Part shown: positions 35,303-47,387 of the stretch, one piece after another
Position numbering within the stretch: the stretch's first letter is position 1
How the letters are laid out: each line of letters begins with the position of its first letter
From: Anthonomus grandis grandis
Taxonomy: Eukaryota > Arthropoda > Insecta > Coleoptera > Curculionidae
Assembly: GCF_022605725.1 (NCBI RefSeq)
Contig: NC_065551.1
Span: 34,906,001 to 34,970,000, forward strand
Length of the DNA stretch: 64,000 nt
Direction: 5' to 3'
Program-made: the position numbers and the translations under genes
Notes under the pieces: generated by a model
What the model saw: the letters and a program-made list of their open reading frames with translations, nothing else
Told to the model about the DNA's origin: nothing
The model's database searches: none

Positions 35303-35990
35303 ACTCACGGACTAAAAAACATTTTGCAGCGCTGTAAAAGAATCAAAATTGTCAAATTTTTTTCTAATTTATCCGCCCTCGTATCGTCTGCTCTATAGTT
35401 CCTGAAATAGCAATAGTCACACATGAAAAATAAAATAAAAATAAATAAATTTGGTCACTTTTGCATTAACCCTGAATGCAAAAGTGACCAAATTTATTAT
35501 TCCAAGATTCAAAAAAAAAAAACAGGCTAATTACTCCCCCTTTGGAGACGCTTAACGAGAAGTTAAACATCAGTCTCGCCTGCTAATCCTGTTAATGCCA
35601 CGGCTAATTTGTGCCTCTTTATTATCCGGTCATTTTTAAAGAAAGTTTCAGTTAATTTAGACGTTAAAAAAAGTTAATTTTTTGAGGAACTTTTATAATT
35701 TTAAGGCTTATGGAGCCCTAAGTGAGTACAAAAAGTCTTTGTGTTTAATGAAACAATTAGTTGTTTTATTGGAAGTTCTAGGAAAAAAGGGATTTTTGAG
35801 GTTTAGGTTTAACAAAATCCTAATTATGAAATGTTCTCTTATCTAAAACCTGAAAATCAAGTAATTAATTAAATAATAAAAATTAAACCTCTGGTGGGAT
35901 TGGAACTTGGGTTTCTTGCTCTCTTAGCCTTAAGACTTCCAGCACATTTGGTACCAACTAAAATTTCAAATAATTGAAAGATATTAACAT
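35303..35990. other. Intronic sequence with possible tRNA-like repeat fragment
   Basis: No gene was seen. The stretch 35880-35960 read on the minus strand has AGTTCCAATCCCACCAGAGG, resembling a T-arm or B box, preceded by CTTAAGGCTAAGAGAGC. A degraded relative seems to occur near 38985-39020, so it may be a SINE fragment. The island 35525-35640 is less AT-rich and unremarkable. Confidence 0.3.
35444..35498. repeat. Perfect 23-base-pair hairpin, 9-base loop
   Basis: AATAAATTTGGTCACTTTTG plus CAT (35444-35466) is exactly complementary to 35476-35498 around the loop TAACCCTGA. It is too short and uniform for a typical microRNA precursor. It may be a collapsed miniature element. Confidence 0.9.
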
Positions 35991-35999
35991 TAAATTCAA

Positions 36000-38900
36000 T
36001 CCTTTTTATTTATTAGTTTTAATTTTATTTAAATAAAATGATAATAATTATTATTCGAAGCCATCATAAATTCTTTCCATTTTATTATGGTTATGTTTTA
36101 AATATTTCAGGCTTTTAGAGTATTTTTTTTAAAATTATTTATTTATGAATTCTTGTGATATTTTCTGGACTTGCAATAAAAAAATTGGACAAAGTTTGAA
36201 AACATTAAATCAATCCTTTGGCCTACTTAATGCCGAAATAAACGATTAAAATTTGACCGGGTAACCCGGTTCCTTCCTGAAGCGATTTCCGGTAACAAAT
36301 AATCCAACTTGTTAATGCTAATAAATGCATCCCTTTAATAGTCGGGATGAACTTTGACTTATCGGCACCTCGTCGTTTATTCTCGACCGATGGTGGAAAG
36401 TTCTATTGCCCCGTTCGAGAGGCCATTAAGTTCCATTTTGATTGAAATATTGCATACTTATAGTCATTCCCATAAATTTTCCATTAAATGTAATCAATTG
36501 AGATTTTTTTTTATTCACTTATAAGGCAATTCATTTTTTTAAATATTATTAATTATTTCATTAATAAAAAAAGGTTTGACACGCACTGGTTTACACCCTG
36601 CCGATTACCAATCAATACATTTATTACAAGTTAAAAAGAGAAAGAATATGGCGAATTCCAGTGACTATCAAAAGTTTCCTCAAACTTGTGTTTTCATTTT
36701 TTAAATAAAAAATATAAGTAGTCCAAGCGCTCCTGTAATAAAAACCATATTTCATCCAATTATCTTCTACTGTGTGGATTATTTTTTGATTCCAGGTAGT
36801 TGAACTGTCTCATTTTTATTTTCGAATTCCAGGACGTGGGTTCAATTGCCTAAAATTCTTTATCCATTATTTTATTTTATTTGTTATTCTAGGCAGTTGT
36901 GGTTATTTTCGAATTTGGTTCCAACTGCCTCGAATTATTGATCCATAATTTTGTTTTATTTTGTTTTTTTCGGCATTAGTTAGAAAATTATGCCGTTAGA
37001 AACAGAAATAAATCTTTGACCCTGTATCTTGAAAACCAAGCACTTTAGGCCACACATTGATAGAAACCTTTTTACTCAAAAAATACTTGAAAATTAACCC
37101 TGTGAAATATTGGACACTTCTATATTATTGAATGTAAAACAACAATGTTTGCAAGATTTTTTCACCCTGTTAGTATCTTATTATTTTTAATATTTTAATA
37201 CTACTTATTTTATTCTCTACATTACAAATGAGGCTTATTGCATTTAAAATCGCTTGTAATTTTCGTAAATTATTACGCCTTAATTATAATAAATAGCGTA
37301 AATATTATTAATGCATTATTAAGTATATTAGTATCATTGGTATTAAATAAACCCATTCGCCTATAAAAATTAGTTTTTCTAATAACGACAAATTAAAATG
37401 CAAAAAACTGACACTTTTGAGAACTGCAATACTCTAATGTAATATTTATCGGAAATACTTTGTAATTTTAGCGGCAATATTGAATTAAACCTTTGATGTA
37501 TATTTAAAAAAGAAAAGGTTCAATTGGTTCAATTTCAAAGGTAAAAACCTTCATTCATCCATCTTCTACTATGTGGATTATTTTTTCATTCCACGTAGTT
37601 GAACTGAATCATTTTTATTTTCGAATTCCAGGACGTGGGTTCAATTGCCTGAAATTCTTTATCCATTATTTTATTTTATTTGTTATTCCAGGCAGTTGTG
37701 GTTATTCCCGAATTTGGTTCCAACTGCCTGGAATTCTTAATCCATGATTTTATTTTATGTGTTATTCTAGGCAGTTGTGGTTATTTCCCAAATTGGGTCC
37801 AACTGCCTGGAATTCTTGATCCATGATTTTGTTCTATTTTATTTTTTTTTTATTTCGATAACGCCCTCTACAAATAAGAGCTAAATTAAAAATAAATTAA
37901 ACTTTCTCATATTTCACAGGTTCATTGCATTTAATATCATTTGTAATTTTCGTAAATTATTACGTCTTAATTATAATAGGGTAAATATTGTTAATGCATT
38001 ATTAAGTATATGAGTATCATAGGTATTAAATAAACCCATTCGCCTATAAAAATGAGTTTTTCTTTAATAAGCATTTAAATAACAGAACAGAAAAAATTAT
38101 TAAATTGAATGCATAGGAACATAATTATAGAAGAAAAACCAGAAATAATGACAAACAAACTAGAATGCGAATAATTTACACTTTTGAGAACTGCAATATT
38201 CTAATTATTTATCGGAAATACTTTGTAATTTTGGCGCCAACATTGACTTTGAAGTATATTAAAAAAGGAAAGGTTACATATTATTTTTATAGAGTAATTT
38301 GAGAAATAAATATAAAAATACGAGTTTACGCTAAAGATGGCTAAATAGCGGATTTATTAGGACAGAAGAAAATATAAGGAAAAACCAAAGTCTTCATCTA
38401 CTTACTTTGTCCTAATTAATTGTGATCGTAAGAGAAATTTAACATGTCTGGGTACCTTGAGAGAATTATGCTTTTTTTATATATGAATTTTCTTAATTGT
38501 TTAATTGGGAATATAATATTATGACTATATTTATTGATATGCATGGTTGATGGAACTATCAGAGCAAAGAAGTCACTATAGAGAATAGACCCTGTGAAAA
38601 AAAGTTAATTCTTACATTGTTTCGTGTATTCTTTCCATTATAATTGTAATTTTTTTTTCAAACCTAATTACTTTGCACGTCGGTTGAATGTCAGAGTAGC
38701 CTGAGTCTGTATTTTTATTTTATTTTAATAAAAAGAGAATAATTATTATTCGAAGCCATTTTGAATTCTTTCCATTTAATTAAAGTTATATTTCAAATAT
38801 TTCAGGCTTTTAGAGTATTTTTTAAAAATTAATTCTATGAATTCTTGCGATAATTTCTGGACTAGCAATATAAAAATTGTACAAAACAAAATTCCTGATA

Positions 38901-39560
38901 AAGCATGAATTGATCATATTTTGAAGACTTAATTTAAAATAATCAACTTAAATTTAAACATTGTAATTAAATTAATTAAATCAAAAAAATAAACCTTTAG
39001 TGGAATTTGAATTTGAGATTTGTGAAAAGTTCTATTGGCCCGTTCGAGAGGCCATTATATCAAACCCATAAATTTTCCATTAAAAATAATTAATTGAGAT
39101 TTTTTTTTAAGTTCACTTATAAGGCAATTTATTTTTTTAAGATCCTGTATATATTAAATATTATTAATTATTTCATTAATAAAAAAAGGTTTGACACGCA
39201 CTGGTTTACGCCTTGCCGATAACCAATCAATAAATTTATTACAAGTTAAAAAGAGACAGAATATGGCGAATTCCAGCGACTATCAAAAGTTTCCTCAAAC
39301 TTGTGTTTTCATTTTTTAAATAAAAAATTTAAGTAGTCCAGGCGCTCCTGTAATAAAAACCATAATTCATCCAATTATCTTCTACTGTGTAGATTATTTT
39401 TTGATTCAACGTAGTTGAACTGTCTCATTTTTATTTCCGAATTCCAGGACGTGGGTTCAATTGCCTGAAGTTCTTGATCCATGATTTTATTTTATTTGTT
39501 ATTCCAGGCAGTTGTGGTTACTCCCGAATTTGGCTCCAAATGCCTAGAATTCTTAATCCA
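36000..39560 (+). repeat. Duplicated intronic block beside the neurobeachin exon
   Basis: The order of markers at 36045-36870 (ATTATTATTCGAAGCCAT, TTTCAGGCTTTTAGAGTAT, GGTTTGACACGCACTGG, GAATTCCAGGACGTGGG) is repeated at 38740-39460. Between these, a unit of roughly 0.7-0.8 kb is duplicated: ATTGCATTTAAAAT..GTAATTTTCG occurs near 37235 and 37925, CACTTTTGAGAACTGCAATA near 37410 and 38180, and the GACGTGGG marker near 36832 and 37630. Copies differ by substitutions and indels. A less AT-rich part at 36230-36440 looks single-copy, and only small pieces of it recur near 39030. Units of the TTCCAGGCAGTTG motif are embedded near 36800, 37600-37830 and 39500. Confidence 0.75.
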
Positions 39561-39739
39561 TTTGAATGTTCGAATCAATTCTTGTATTCATTAGTGATAC
39601 GATTCCTTTTGACTATTGGTCTTAATTATAAGTATCATTTAATAGTAATTTTTTAGGTCTATATTGTCAAGAAATGTGTAAAAATTGCATCATTTAATTA
39701 TAATTTTTTTTTAAATTAATTGAAAAAAACTTGTTTCAG

Positions 39740-39844
39740 CTTGTGGGTGGTGAATTCGACATGGAACTAAACTTCGTCATCCAGGACGCCCAAAACATCC
39801 GACACATGCTAGAACTACTTGATCACTGTCCACCCAATTTACAG
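39740..39844 (+). CDS. Nbea: Neurobeachin (rugose) internal exon, N-terminal region
   Basis: This is a 105-base exon of exactly 35 codons, beginning LVGGEFDMELNFVIQDAQNI and ending with a MLELLDHC block. It matches, from memory, the highly conserved N-terminal armadillo-like segment of neurobeachin, a BEACH-family, PKA-anchoring scaffold involved in vesicle trafficking and synapse function; insects have one orthologue (rugose in Drosophila). The acceptor is TTGTTTCAG after a T-rich tract; the donor is CAG followed by GTGAGT, the exact consensus. Both introns are phase 0. In vertebrate neurobeachin this segment is followed by AEIW, so the next exon should open with an equivalent; none was seen within the window. 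The preceding exon was not seen either. Codon use is less AT-rich than the surroundings, as expected for a constrained exon. LRBA is the vertebrate paralogue and could give a similar match. Confidence 0.92.
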
Positions 39845-40690
39845 GTGAGTCATGTAAGCAAAATAAAACACGATACTTCACAAACAAACTTATATAATGA
39901 CATAAAATAATTATCAAATTATATAAGGTACTTATTACGTATGGCTAAACTCGAAAGACTAGTCTCATCCACTCTCTTTAAACCCAAATATAATGGGTTC
40001 CTGGATCTCGGTTCGGTCGGCAAGGTCGCTATATTAAATAAATAATAATGGGCCCAAGTGTTTCTTACAGTCAATTTATTTATTCATATAGTTTTCACCC
40101 TTTTCAGCTCTAAGAACCTTAGTTCGCGTTTTGAAATATGCCACCTAGATGGCTGCCGAAATACCGGAGTGCAAAAACAAATATTCCCGCACTGATTAAA
40201 TTAATCGTCATTAGTACACTACGGCCGTATCATTTCGGGTCCATTTATCTTCGCTTATTATTAAACCTTGTCGCAGACTGTGTGCATTCACTTAAGTGTT
40301 TTATGACCCGACATAAATTTTAACTTGCAGATCTCGCCACCTAAGCAGAACGACGTTACGAGAGAAATTGCCTAATGCGTCGGTGATTTTTCATGTAAAT
40401 TTTTTGAAATGTTTATTTTTCGCTGCCAGTTAGGGGTATATATATATTTTTTTTGTATTTAAATGAGAAGAGATATGTGATGCTGAAGTAGGTTTTTTAA
40501 TAAAAAACCTGATGTGACGTTCGTATGGTGTATAATTAACGTTAATTGGTTCACATAAAAGTTCGATTTCTTTGAATAATTAAGGAGATAAAATAATCAG
40601 ATGTAAATGTAGTACAGTAAATTCATATTCATTTCAATACAGTTAAATTTGTGACGAAGAGTTAATTGGCCTAAAAAAATTAAAAAAAAT
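39845..40690 (+). other. Intron downstream of the exon, single-copy part
   Basis: This is the start of the downstream intron. The stretch 39960-40420 is less AT-rich and free of repeats. A 61-codon frame at 40138-40323 has no recognised domain and no splice context. It could hold conserved regulatory sequence given its closeness to a constitutive-looking exon, but that is only inferred. Confidence 0.4.
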
Positions 40691-41200
40691 TTGAATTAAT
40701 GAAAAAAAAATAGTTTTTCTAGAAAAATTCCAAATGCTTGGAAGAAATACTTTAATTACACTACTCAACAAAAAATTCAAATTTTTGAATTATTAAAAAA
40801 AAAACTTGTTTTTGTCACAAAATGCCAAATGCCTGGTCTAATATTTTTTAAATCATGATTTTTAAAAAAAAAAAGTTCAAGAATTATTTAGACCTAATTT
40901 TAAAAATTCATAAAAAAAATAAATCAAGGGTCATCAACAAAATAAAAAAACTTTAAATTAATAAAAAAAAAAGTTTTTCTAGAAAAATTCCAAATGCTTG
41001 GAAGAAATACTTTAATTACACTACTCAACAAAAAATTTAAATTTTTGAATTATTTAAAAAAAAGAAAACTTAGTTTTTGTCACAAAATGCCAAATGCCTG
41101 GAAGAAACAGTTCAATTACACTGCTTTTCGAAAAATACCAAATTTCTTAATTATTTAAACAAAAATATATTAGCATGAGTAAAAAATATCAACTGCCTAG
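40690..41200. repeat. Direct repeat, about 260-base spacing, partial third copy
   Basis: The block TAGTTTTTCTAGAAAAATTC to GGAAGAAATACTTTAATTAC is nearly identical at about 40711-40800 and 40971-41060. Variants continue at 41095-41200 (GCCTGGAAGAAACAGTTCAA). The CAAATGCCTGGAAGAA motif is the reverse complement of the TTCCAGGCATTTG family seen at 17 kb. Confidence 0.75.
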
Positions 41201-42985
41201 AAGTAATAGCTCAGCTACACTGCTTAAAAAAAAAATCAATATACAATTTCTTTTTCTATTCTATCAATTTTTTTTTCTATTTAAAGCATCCAAGAACCTT
41301 AAATACACTGCCCAAAAAAAAAAAACTTCCTCAGACATTTCTCCAAAGTAAAAAGCTCCTGGATAAAAAGAACTGGATGGACAGAGTACCTGTTGGCTTT
41401 GTAAACATTCAGTCATTTATTAGCATGTATGTAATAGTATAGTAGCACTTAATCATGATTAACTTCTTGATTATACCTATGCAAAAAAATTAAATAATAA
41501 ATAAGACTTTTCTCTTATCACTTCCCAAAGAAATTCCATTGCTTTTTAATCGTACTTTGATATTACTAACATAAAAAGTACGAAAAAAATTGTTGTTTAT
41601 TATTTCACACATTTACAATAGGTGTAATTGTTTATTTACTTATTTATTTATTCATAAAATACATTGACGTAAAAATCACCCTTTTGCAATAATAATACAT
41701 AGAAGTACATAAGTGCATAATGTAATAATAGTAAAAACAAAGTTGGAAAACTTAATAAAATTAAATCAACTTAGTCGGTGATCATTATCGTTCATACATA
41801 ATGCTTACAATTGTGCATAATCTATTTTTAATATCTATAATAAATTTTATATTTATATAATAAATTTTTGAATGGTCTTTTAACGATTTCCGCAAAAAAA
41901 AGTGTGTAGGTACTTTTTCGTCAAAACGGCTCATTTTTTCGACAGATTTACTGTACTAATGCTCTAAAAAAAATGAGAAATCTGTAGAGATCCTATATGA
42001 CGTAAAAAAAGTGCCAAAGCTAAATTCATTAATCAGCTACTAAAAAAACAGTAATACTTAAGCAACCAGAAACTAAAAGCAAAGAATCTAAAAAAGGAAG
42101 AAAAATACAACATAGACACCAATTTCAACCCTTTCACGTACATATACATATATATTTAAAAATCAAGCCCTAATGGCCCTTCACCTTCGTCAGTGTCTTT
42201 GTGAATAGAGCCGCACTCTATTACACATGTTTGCCCACGGTTAAATCAAACACACGCCAAATGAAGTTACAAGTGGGGGGTTGTAAAGCGAAATAAAAAA
42301 ATAAAAAAAAAGCGAGTGAATTTCTGTTTCAATCCGAGCTGCCGCGATTTAATTAGCGGTCGCTACTGTTTTATTTATTTTTTTTTTATCGTAGTGGGGG
42401 TTGTTGGTGAGTGTTTTGTTTGGGATGTAACCATGTAGCTTAATTTATTTTATTGATACAAAAGAGACAGAGCATGGGATCTAAATAACATTGAAAAATA
42501 ATTTTTCTGTCGATAAATTTCGACATCGAAAGATATACCGTTGACTACGATAAATTAATTAGACCATTAAGCCCTATTGTGCAAGGACCAACGTTTTTAA
42601 AAAGGGATAAAAGGAACAGGGTCGGCTTGAAAATTATATATAATATTATATTAAACGAAACGTACTAATTAAATAAAAAATAGTATTTTAATAGAAATGG
42701 CTAATAAATACACACATTATTTTAATAATATTGCTTATTTTATTTTTCAAGTTAAGGCAAAACTATTAAAACCAGATAGTTAAATAATATTTATTTATAA
42801 AAGTATATAAGGGTAAATAAAATTAATAATAAAATAGGAGCATAATATAGAATACAAAAAACAATTATTTCTTATAAATGTAAACACTGTTTAAAAACTT
42901 GTTGTACCTTACTCTAAATTTAATTCTGTTTTACTGTCACAATCATTGTCTAATATTATTATTATTGAATATTGGTATAGTAATT
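41201..42985. other. AT-rich intron sequence, nothing recognised
   Basis: Very AT-rich apart from 42160-42420, which is richer in GC and contains short GC-containing stretches (GCCGCACTCTATTACACATG; GAGCTGCCGCG). No gene, RNA gene or clear repeat was found. Confidence 0.35.
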
Positions 42986-42989
42986 ATAT

Positions 42990-43260
42990 AATAACTTCTG
43001 AATCCAACGAGGCCATTTACAAGAACGTAACTCTCATATTAGCCGAGATCTCGCATTTTTAGGGCCCATTTTTAGGCTCAAAAACGAGGTCGAAAAGTGA
43101 CTTTTTCCGAATCTTCAAATTGCTCTCATTCCGTTATTTCTGGTCGAATCTTGGTATAACCCGGTGTTTTCGTAATATAGATGATAAGAACAAGCCGCTA
43201 GTATACTTAATTTAAATTAAAAAAAAAATTTATTTTGTGAAAAATTCGATACGCCGCACA
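42990..43260 (+). repeat. Separated partial copy of the ~355-base repeat
   Basis: GAATCCAACGAGGCCATTT, then CTCGCATTTTTAGGGCCCAT, GAGGTCGAAAAGTGACTTTT and GAAAAATTCGATACGCCG match the later tandem copies at 44.4-45.4 kb in the same order and orientation. The part containing CATATCTCAGCTTCT is absent here. Confidence 0.8.
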
Positions 43261-44395
43261 GTGGTCAGAAATGCAAAAAAACCGGACAAAATCGGAAAAA
43301 TCAAATGTTGGCGTTAGGTTCCTAAATTTTGGAGAGTCAGGTGATTCTATTGAATACCTGATGACAGGTGTATTTTGAAAGAATATTCTCTGACTCAGCT
43401 GTTCGTTAAGTTTTCCAGCGCTCTGGAAAATCATTGTACAGATTCGAGTAATTGTGTTACAATCATCATACGACATGTAAAATGATCGTGAAGATGTGTT
43501 GATAAAATAATGTTTAAAATTTTCCGAGTTATGATTAAAAAAGGTGTACATTTGACTGCTTCACGTTGCCTGTTTTTGTATTAAAAAAAAACTGTGTGTA
43601 TCAAATTAGTTGTGATCGCGCGAGATCCTAAGAGCTAAGGTAAGAAGTATTTCATTTTGCGTAAAGTATCATGTACCCTCTCCCCGTAAACGAATATTTT
43701 CTGGACTCGTACAGTGGTTCAAAACGCCTGGAAATCTGGCCATAAATCGAATTGTCGGTCGACTTACTTGAAACTTTGTATCTCAAGGTTTTTGGGTTCG
43801 TTAAATTCGATTTTGACATAAAAATCAATAAATTCAACATGGCGAATCCAAAATGGCTTACATTTCTTCGAAAAAAAGAAAATCAGATTAACGCCAAATT
43901 ACGGTTAAGAGGGGTTGTTATGCTCGCTCAATTTGAATTTGACATACATGAATGGTTTTGTTAATTATGAAATAAGAATATCTAATAATAAAAGTATATA
44001 CAATTATGTTTGAAATAATGTTGATGTATAATAGTAAAATACTGGTTACAATACAATAGAAACTGGTTTTTTGCAAAAAATTCAGTCATTTTGTTTCCGC
44101 CATTTTGAATTTAAAAAAATGAATGTCAGAAAACGTAAATAAAAATTGATTTGACATTAAAACGCTGTTTTTTATACGAGTCGGCCGCCATTTTGAATTT
44201 CAAAATATAAATTAAATTTTCGAATTCAGCGACCCCTAAAACGTAAAGGAAAGTTGATTTTAATTCGAAACGCTATTTTTTTAAAACAATTTGGCTGCCA
44301 ATTGGTGTCCGCCATTTTGAATTTTGAAAAACGAATATCATTTTTGAATTTAGCGACCCCAAAAACCTTAGGGTATGTACATTTGACTTAATTGT
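43261..44395. repeat. Region with short CCATTTTGAATTT repeats
   Basis: CCGCCATTTTGAATTT occurs near 44096, 44188 and 44310, each followed by an AAACG(T/C)... segment, giving a loose ~100-base periodicity. A related GGCGAATCCAAAATGGC lies near 43840. A minus-strand frame of 114 codons (43207-43551) overlaps the repeat family at its left end and shows no known domain, so it is not called as a gene. Confidence 0.5.
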
Positions 44396-45450
44396 CACAT
44401 TAGAGGTCCATATCTCAGCTTCTGTGGGTACTATCAGGAAAATTCCAACGGTTCTGTTTTAGTTTCGCCATTCTGAATTTAACAAGACTTTCTGCAAGGT
44501 TGTAGCTCTTATATTAGCCAAGATCTCGAATTTTTAGGATCCATTTTTAGGCTTAAAAACGAGGTCGAAAAGTGACTTTTTCCGAATTTTCAAATTGCTC
44601 TCATTCCATTATTTCTGATCGAAGCTTGGTATAACCCGGTGTTTTCGTTTTTGTTGGTGATAGAAATAAGCCGCTGGTATAGTTTATTTAAATTCGAAAA
44701 AAAAATTTTTTTGGTGAAAAATTCGATACGCCGATAATTTAAAAATCTCTAACTTTGGAGGTCCATATCTCAGCTTCTGTGGGTACTATCAGGAAATTTC
44801 CAACGGTTCTGTTTTAGTTTCGCCATTCTGAATGCAACGAGACTATCTGCAAGATCGTAGCTCTTATAATAGTCAAGATCTCGCATTTTTAGGGCCCATT
44901 TTTAGGCTTAAAAACAAGGTCGAAAAGTGACTTTTTTCGAATTTTCAAATTGCTCTCATTCCATTATTTCTGGTCGAATCTTGTTATAACCCGGTATTTT
45001 CGTTTTTGTTAGTAATGGAAATAAACCGCTGGTATAGTTTATTTAAATTCGAAAAAAAATAATAATTTTTGGTGAAAAATTCGACTCGCTGATAAATTAA
45101 AAATCCCAAATTTTGGAGGTCCATATCTCAGCTTCTATGGCTACTATCAGGAAAATTCCAACGGTTCTGTCTTAGTTTCGTTCTTCTGAATCCAACGAGG
45201 CCATTTGCAAGATCGTAGCTCTCATATTAGCCGGGATCTGGCATTTTTAGGGCTTGTTTTTGGGCTCAAATACGAGGTCCAAAAATTAATTTTTTTCCGA
45301 ATTTTCAAAGTCTTCTTATTCCTTTAATTCTGCTCATATCCCGTAATAACCCGATATTTTCGTGATGTATGCAATGAGAATAAGACGCTGGTATAATTTG
45401 TAGAATATAATTTTTTTTGGTAGAAAAAAACCCATTCTTAAAGGTTCTCG
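44396..45450 (+). repeat. Tandem repeat, about 355-base unit, three copies
   Basis: GGTCCATATCTCAGCTTCT recurs near 44406, 44760 and 45117. Each copy continues with ACTATCAGGAAAATTCCAAC, GGTTCTG, TTAGGG(C/A)..ATTTTTAGGCT, AAATTGCTCTCATTCC and a CCGGTGTTTTCG-type segment. The last copy is the most diverged. No protein function is suggested. Confidence 0.88.
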
Positions 45451-46685
45451 AAAAATAAATTTATTTGAATATTATGCTTACTAAAAATGTGCATTCCAGT
45501 AAACTTTTCACACTATTTCTATGTTTTCATTTAATTTCTAAATTACTTTCCAGATCTTCTTAAAACTATATTTTTCTAACATAGTTTAACCAGTTACAAT
45601 CATTTATTACCATCCTGTATGGGGTATTAAATAAAAATTATATTTATACGCCTCTAACAAATACGTATCAGCGAACAATCTATACGTGATTTATTGAAGC
45701 TAATGAGAAATTCCTTGCATAGGGGGTTAACCGGCATCGGAATTGTATCCAAGGTATTTTAATATCAAATTTCGCATCCTACAGGGAGCACCCTTGAGGT
45801 CGTTAGAAACCCTATTTTAGCGGCATGATAAATTAGATCTGCTCAGCGAAGCATATTTACAGGAATCGGAGCGGAATCTACCCCGCTTATTTGGCCCATA
45901 TATATTTGTTCAAATATCCCGCTTCAACTCTAAGAAGCTCCAAATCTAGAAAAATCTTTTTTTCTCGCTTTAATTGCCCTTTAATCGAGCGAGAGCATTG
46001 ATTCTCTAAATAATAAGTTGACGTGGGACAATCGGGGAACGTGATTGAAGACTAAGGGACCTACTTAATAAGTGGAAAAGCCTCGTTAGGGCTGTCATTT
46101 AGAGACAAAGAAGAGCGGATAATGATTGTTTTAAGGGTAGAATTAATTGTTTAATAAGGGCAAACAATCTGGGAAAATATAATGGGAAGAAAACCGAGCC
46201 GAGGGAGTATTTCGGGCCGCAACTATTGCCCGAGTAAACCATACAAGTAAAAGCGTAAATTTTCTGTTTTCGAAGCACAAACGAATACAATAAAAACGCC
46301 ATCATCGCAAGAAAATGCATTCGGGAGGAAAACAAACGGCGAGACGGAAAATTCGTGCTAATGCAAAAATAACGAATAATTTAAGTGCACGTTGCAATAA
46401 TATTTATAATTACTCCATAGGGAAACAACGTGTATAAAGTTTGGAAAAGTTCTACGTAAGCAGCTCAATTTCCATTACTCTAAAGCCTTCTCAGTCTACG
46501 TATACGTGGGAATAAAATAATGTTTTGTATTGAAATTGAGTCAGAAAAAGACAATTTCCATATGACGCAGAGGGTAATTTAGAAATGAAATGACTGTATA
46601 GCAAAGAGTCTTAGTTTGAAGTAATGGTATTTGTTTTTAATTATAATTGGATAAGTCATTTCAAATGCATTCAACCCTTACCCTC
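45451..46685. other. Single-copy island, no gene recognised
   Basis: The sequence 45650-46500 is less AT-rich than the repeats around it and carries no repeated motif. A minus-strand frame of 78 codons (46099-46335) is hydrophobic in places but has no family resemblance or splice context. It is a candidate conserved intronic element. Confidence 0.35.
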
Positions 46686-46918
46686 CTCAGTAAGAAATTC
46701 TTTTTAAAAAATCACCGTTTTTCGTCCATAATATCCCATTTAATAGCACTGTTTTTGTATTAAATATTTCTTAATATAGACATATATAATTATATAAAAT
46801 TTAAATAAATATGCTGTGTTATTAGATTAGATATTATGGACGAAACTAGCCGTTATTCATGCGTATTATTTTGGAAAACAATGATTCTTGAAAACAATTT
46901 TTTACCGGTAAGTTGTGT

Positions 46919-46945
46919 GGGGTGGGTGGGGGGGTAAGGGTAGGG
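46919..46945 (+). repeat. G-rich tract with G-quadruplex potential (also 47629, 48332, 54066)
   Basis: GGGGTGGGTGGGGGGG followed by TAAGGGTAGGG gives at least four runs of three or more G on the plus strand. The same tract recurs in each array unit (47629-47655, 48332-48358, 54066-54093). It stands out sharply in a strongly AT-rich region. Folding is inferred from sequence only. Confidence 0.75.
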
Positions 46946-47370
46946 TTAATGAAAAACATATTTTTGCAAAAAATCATTGCCTGAAAGAAAAATGGTTTTT
47001 AAAAAATTATAGGTGATAAAAAATCTATAGTTTTGGTATCTATACTTTTCTCACATAATCTTGTTGGACAAAATTCCCTATAACTCAAAAAGTTTTAAAA
47101 CTACAAAAATCGTGCTCCTATGGAATTATTCGGTAAGAAATTTCCTTTTTGGACTAAAGCCCTGTTAAGAATATTCCCACTACTTCACAAGATATTTTCA
47201 TGGAAAGTTAATCACTGTTTTTCGTCCATATTATCTAATTTAATAACGCTGTTCTTATACTCAATATTTATATATAAAATTATATCTCATTTAAATAAAT
47301 AGTGCTATTAAATTAAATATTGCATGTATATTTTCTGCAAAAACATTGATTTTGATCAACACAAACCGTA

Positions 47371-47387
47371 CACCCCCCACCCACCCC
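47371..47387 (-). repeat. C-rich tract (G-quadruplex potential on minus strand; also 48081, 49054)
   Basis: CACCCCCCACCCACCCC is close to the reverse complement of the G-rich tract of the same unit, about 450 bases earlier. Copies are at 48081-48097 and, modified, 49054-49069. Each unit thus carries opposed G- and C-rich tracts able to pair with each other. Confidence 0.75.

Noticed and set aside
43207..43551. 114-codon minus-strand frame
   Set aside because: Its C-terminal third is antisense to the ~355-base repeat family and the rest has no domain resemblance.
46099..46335. 78-codon minus-strand hydrophobic frame
   Set aside because: No signal-peptide or membrane-protein family match, no start or splice support; likely chance.
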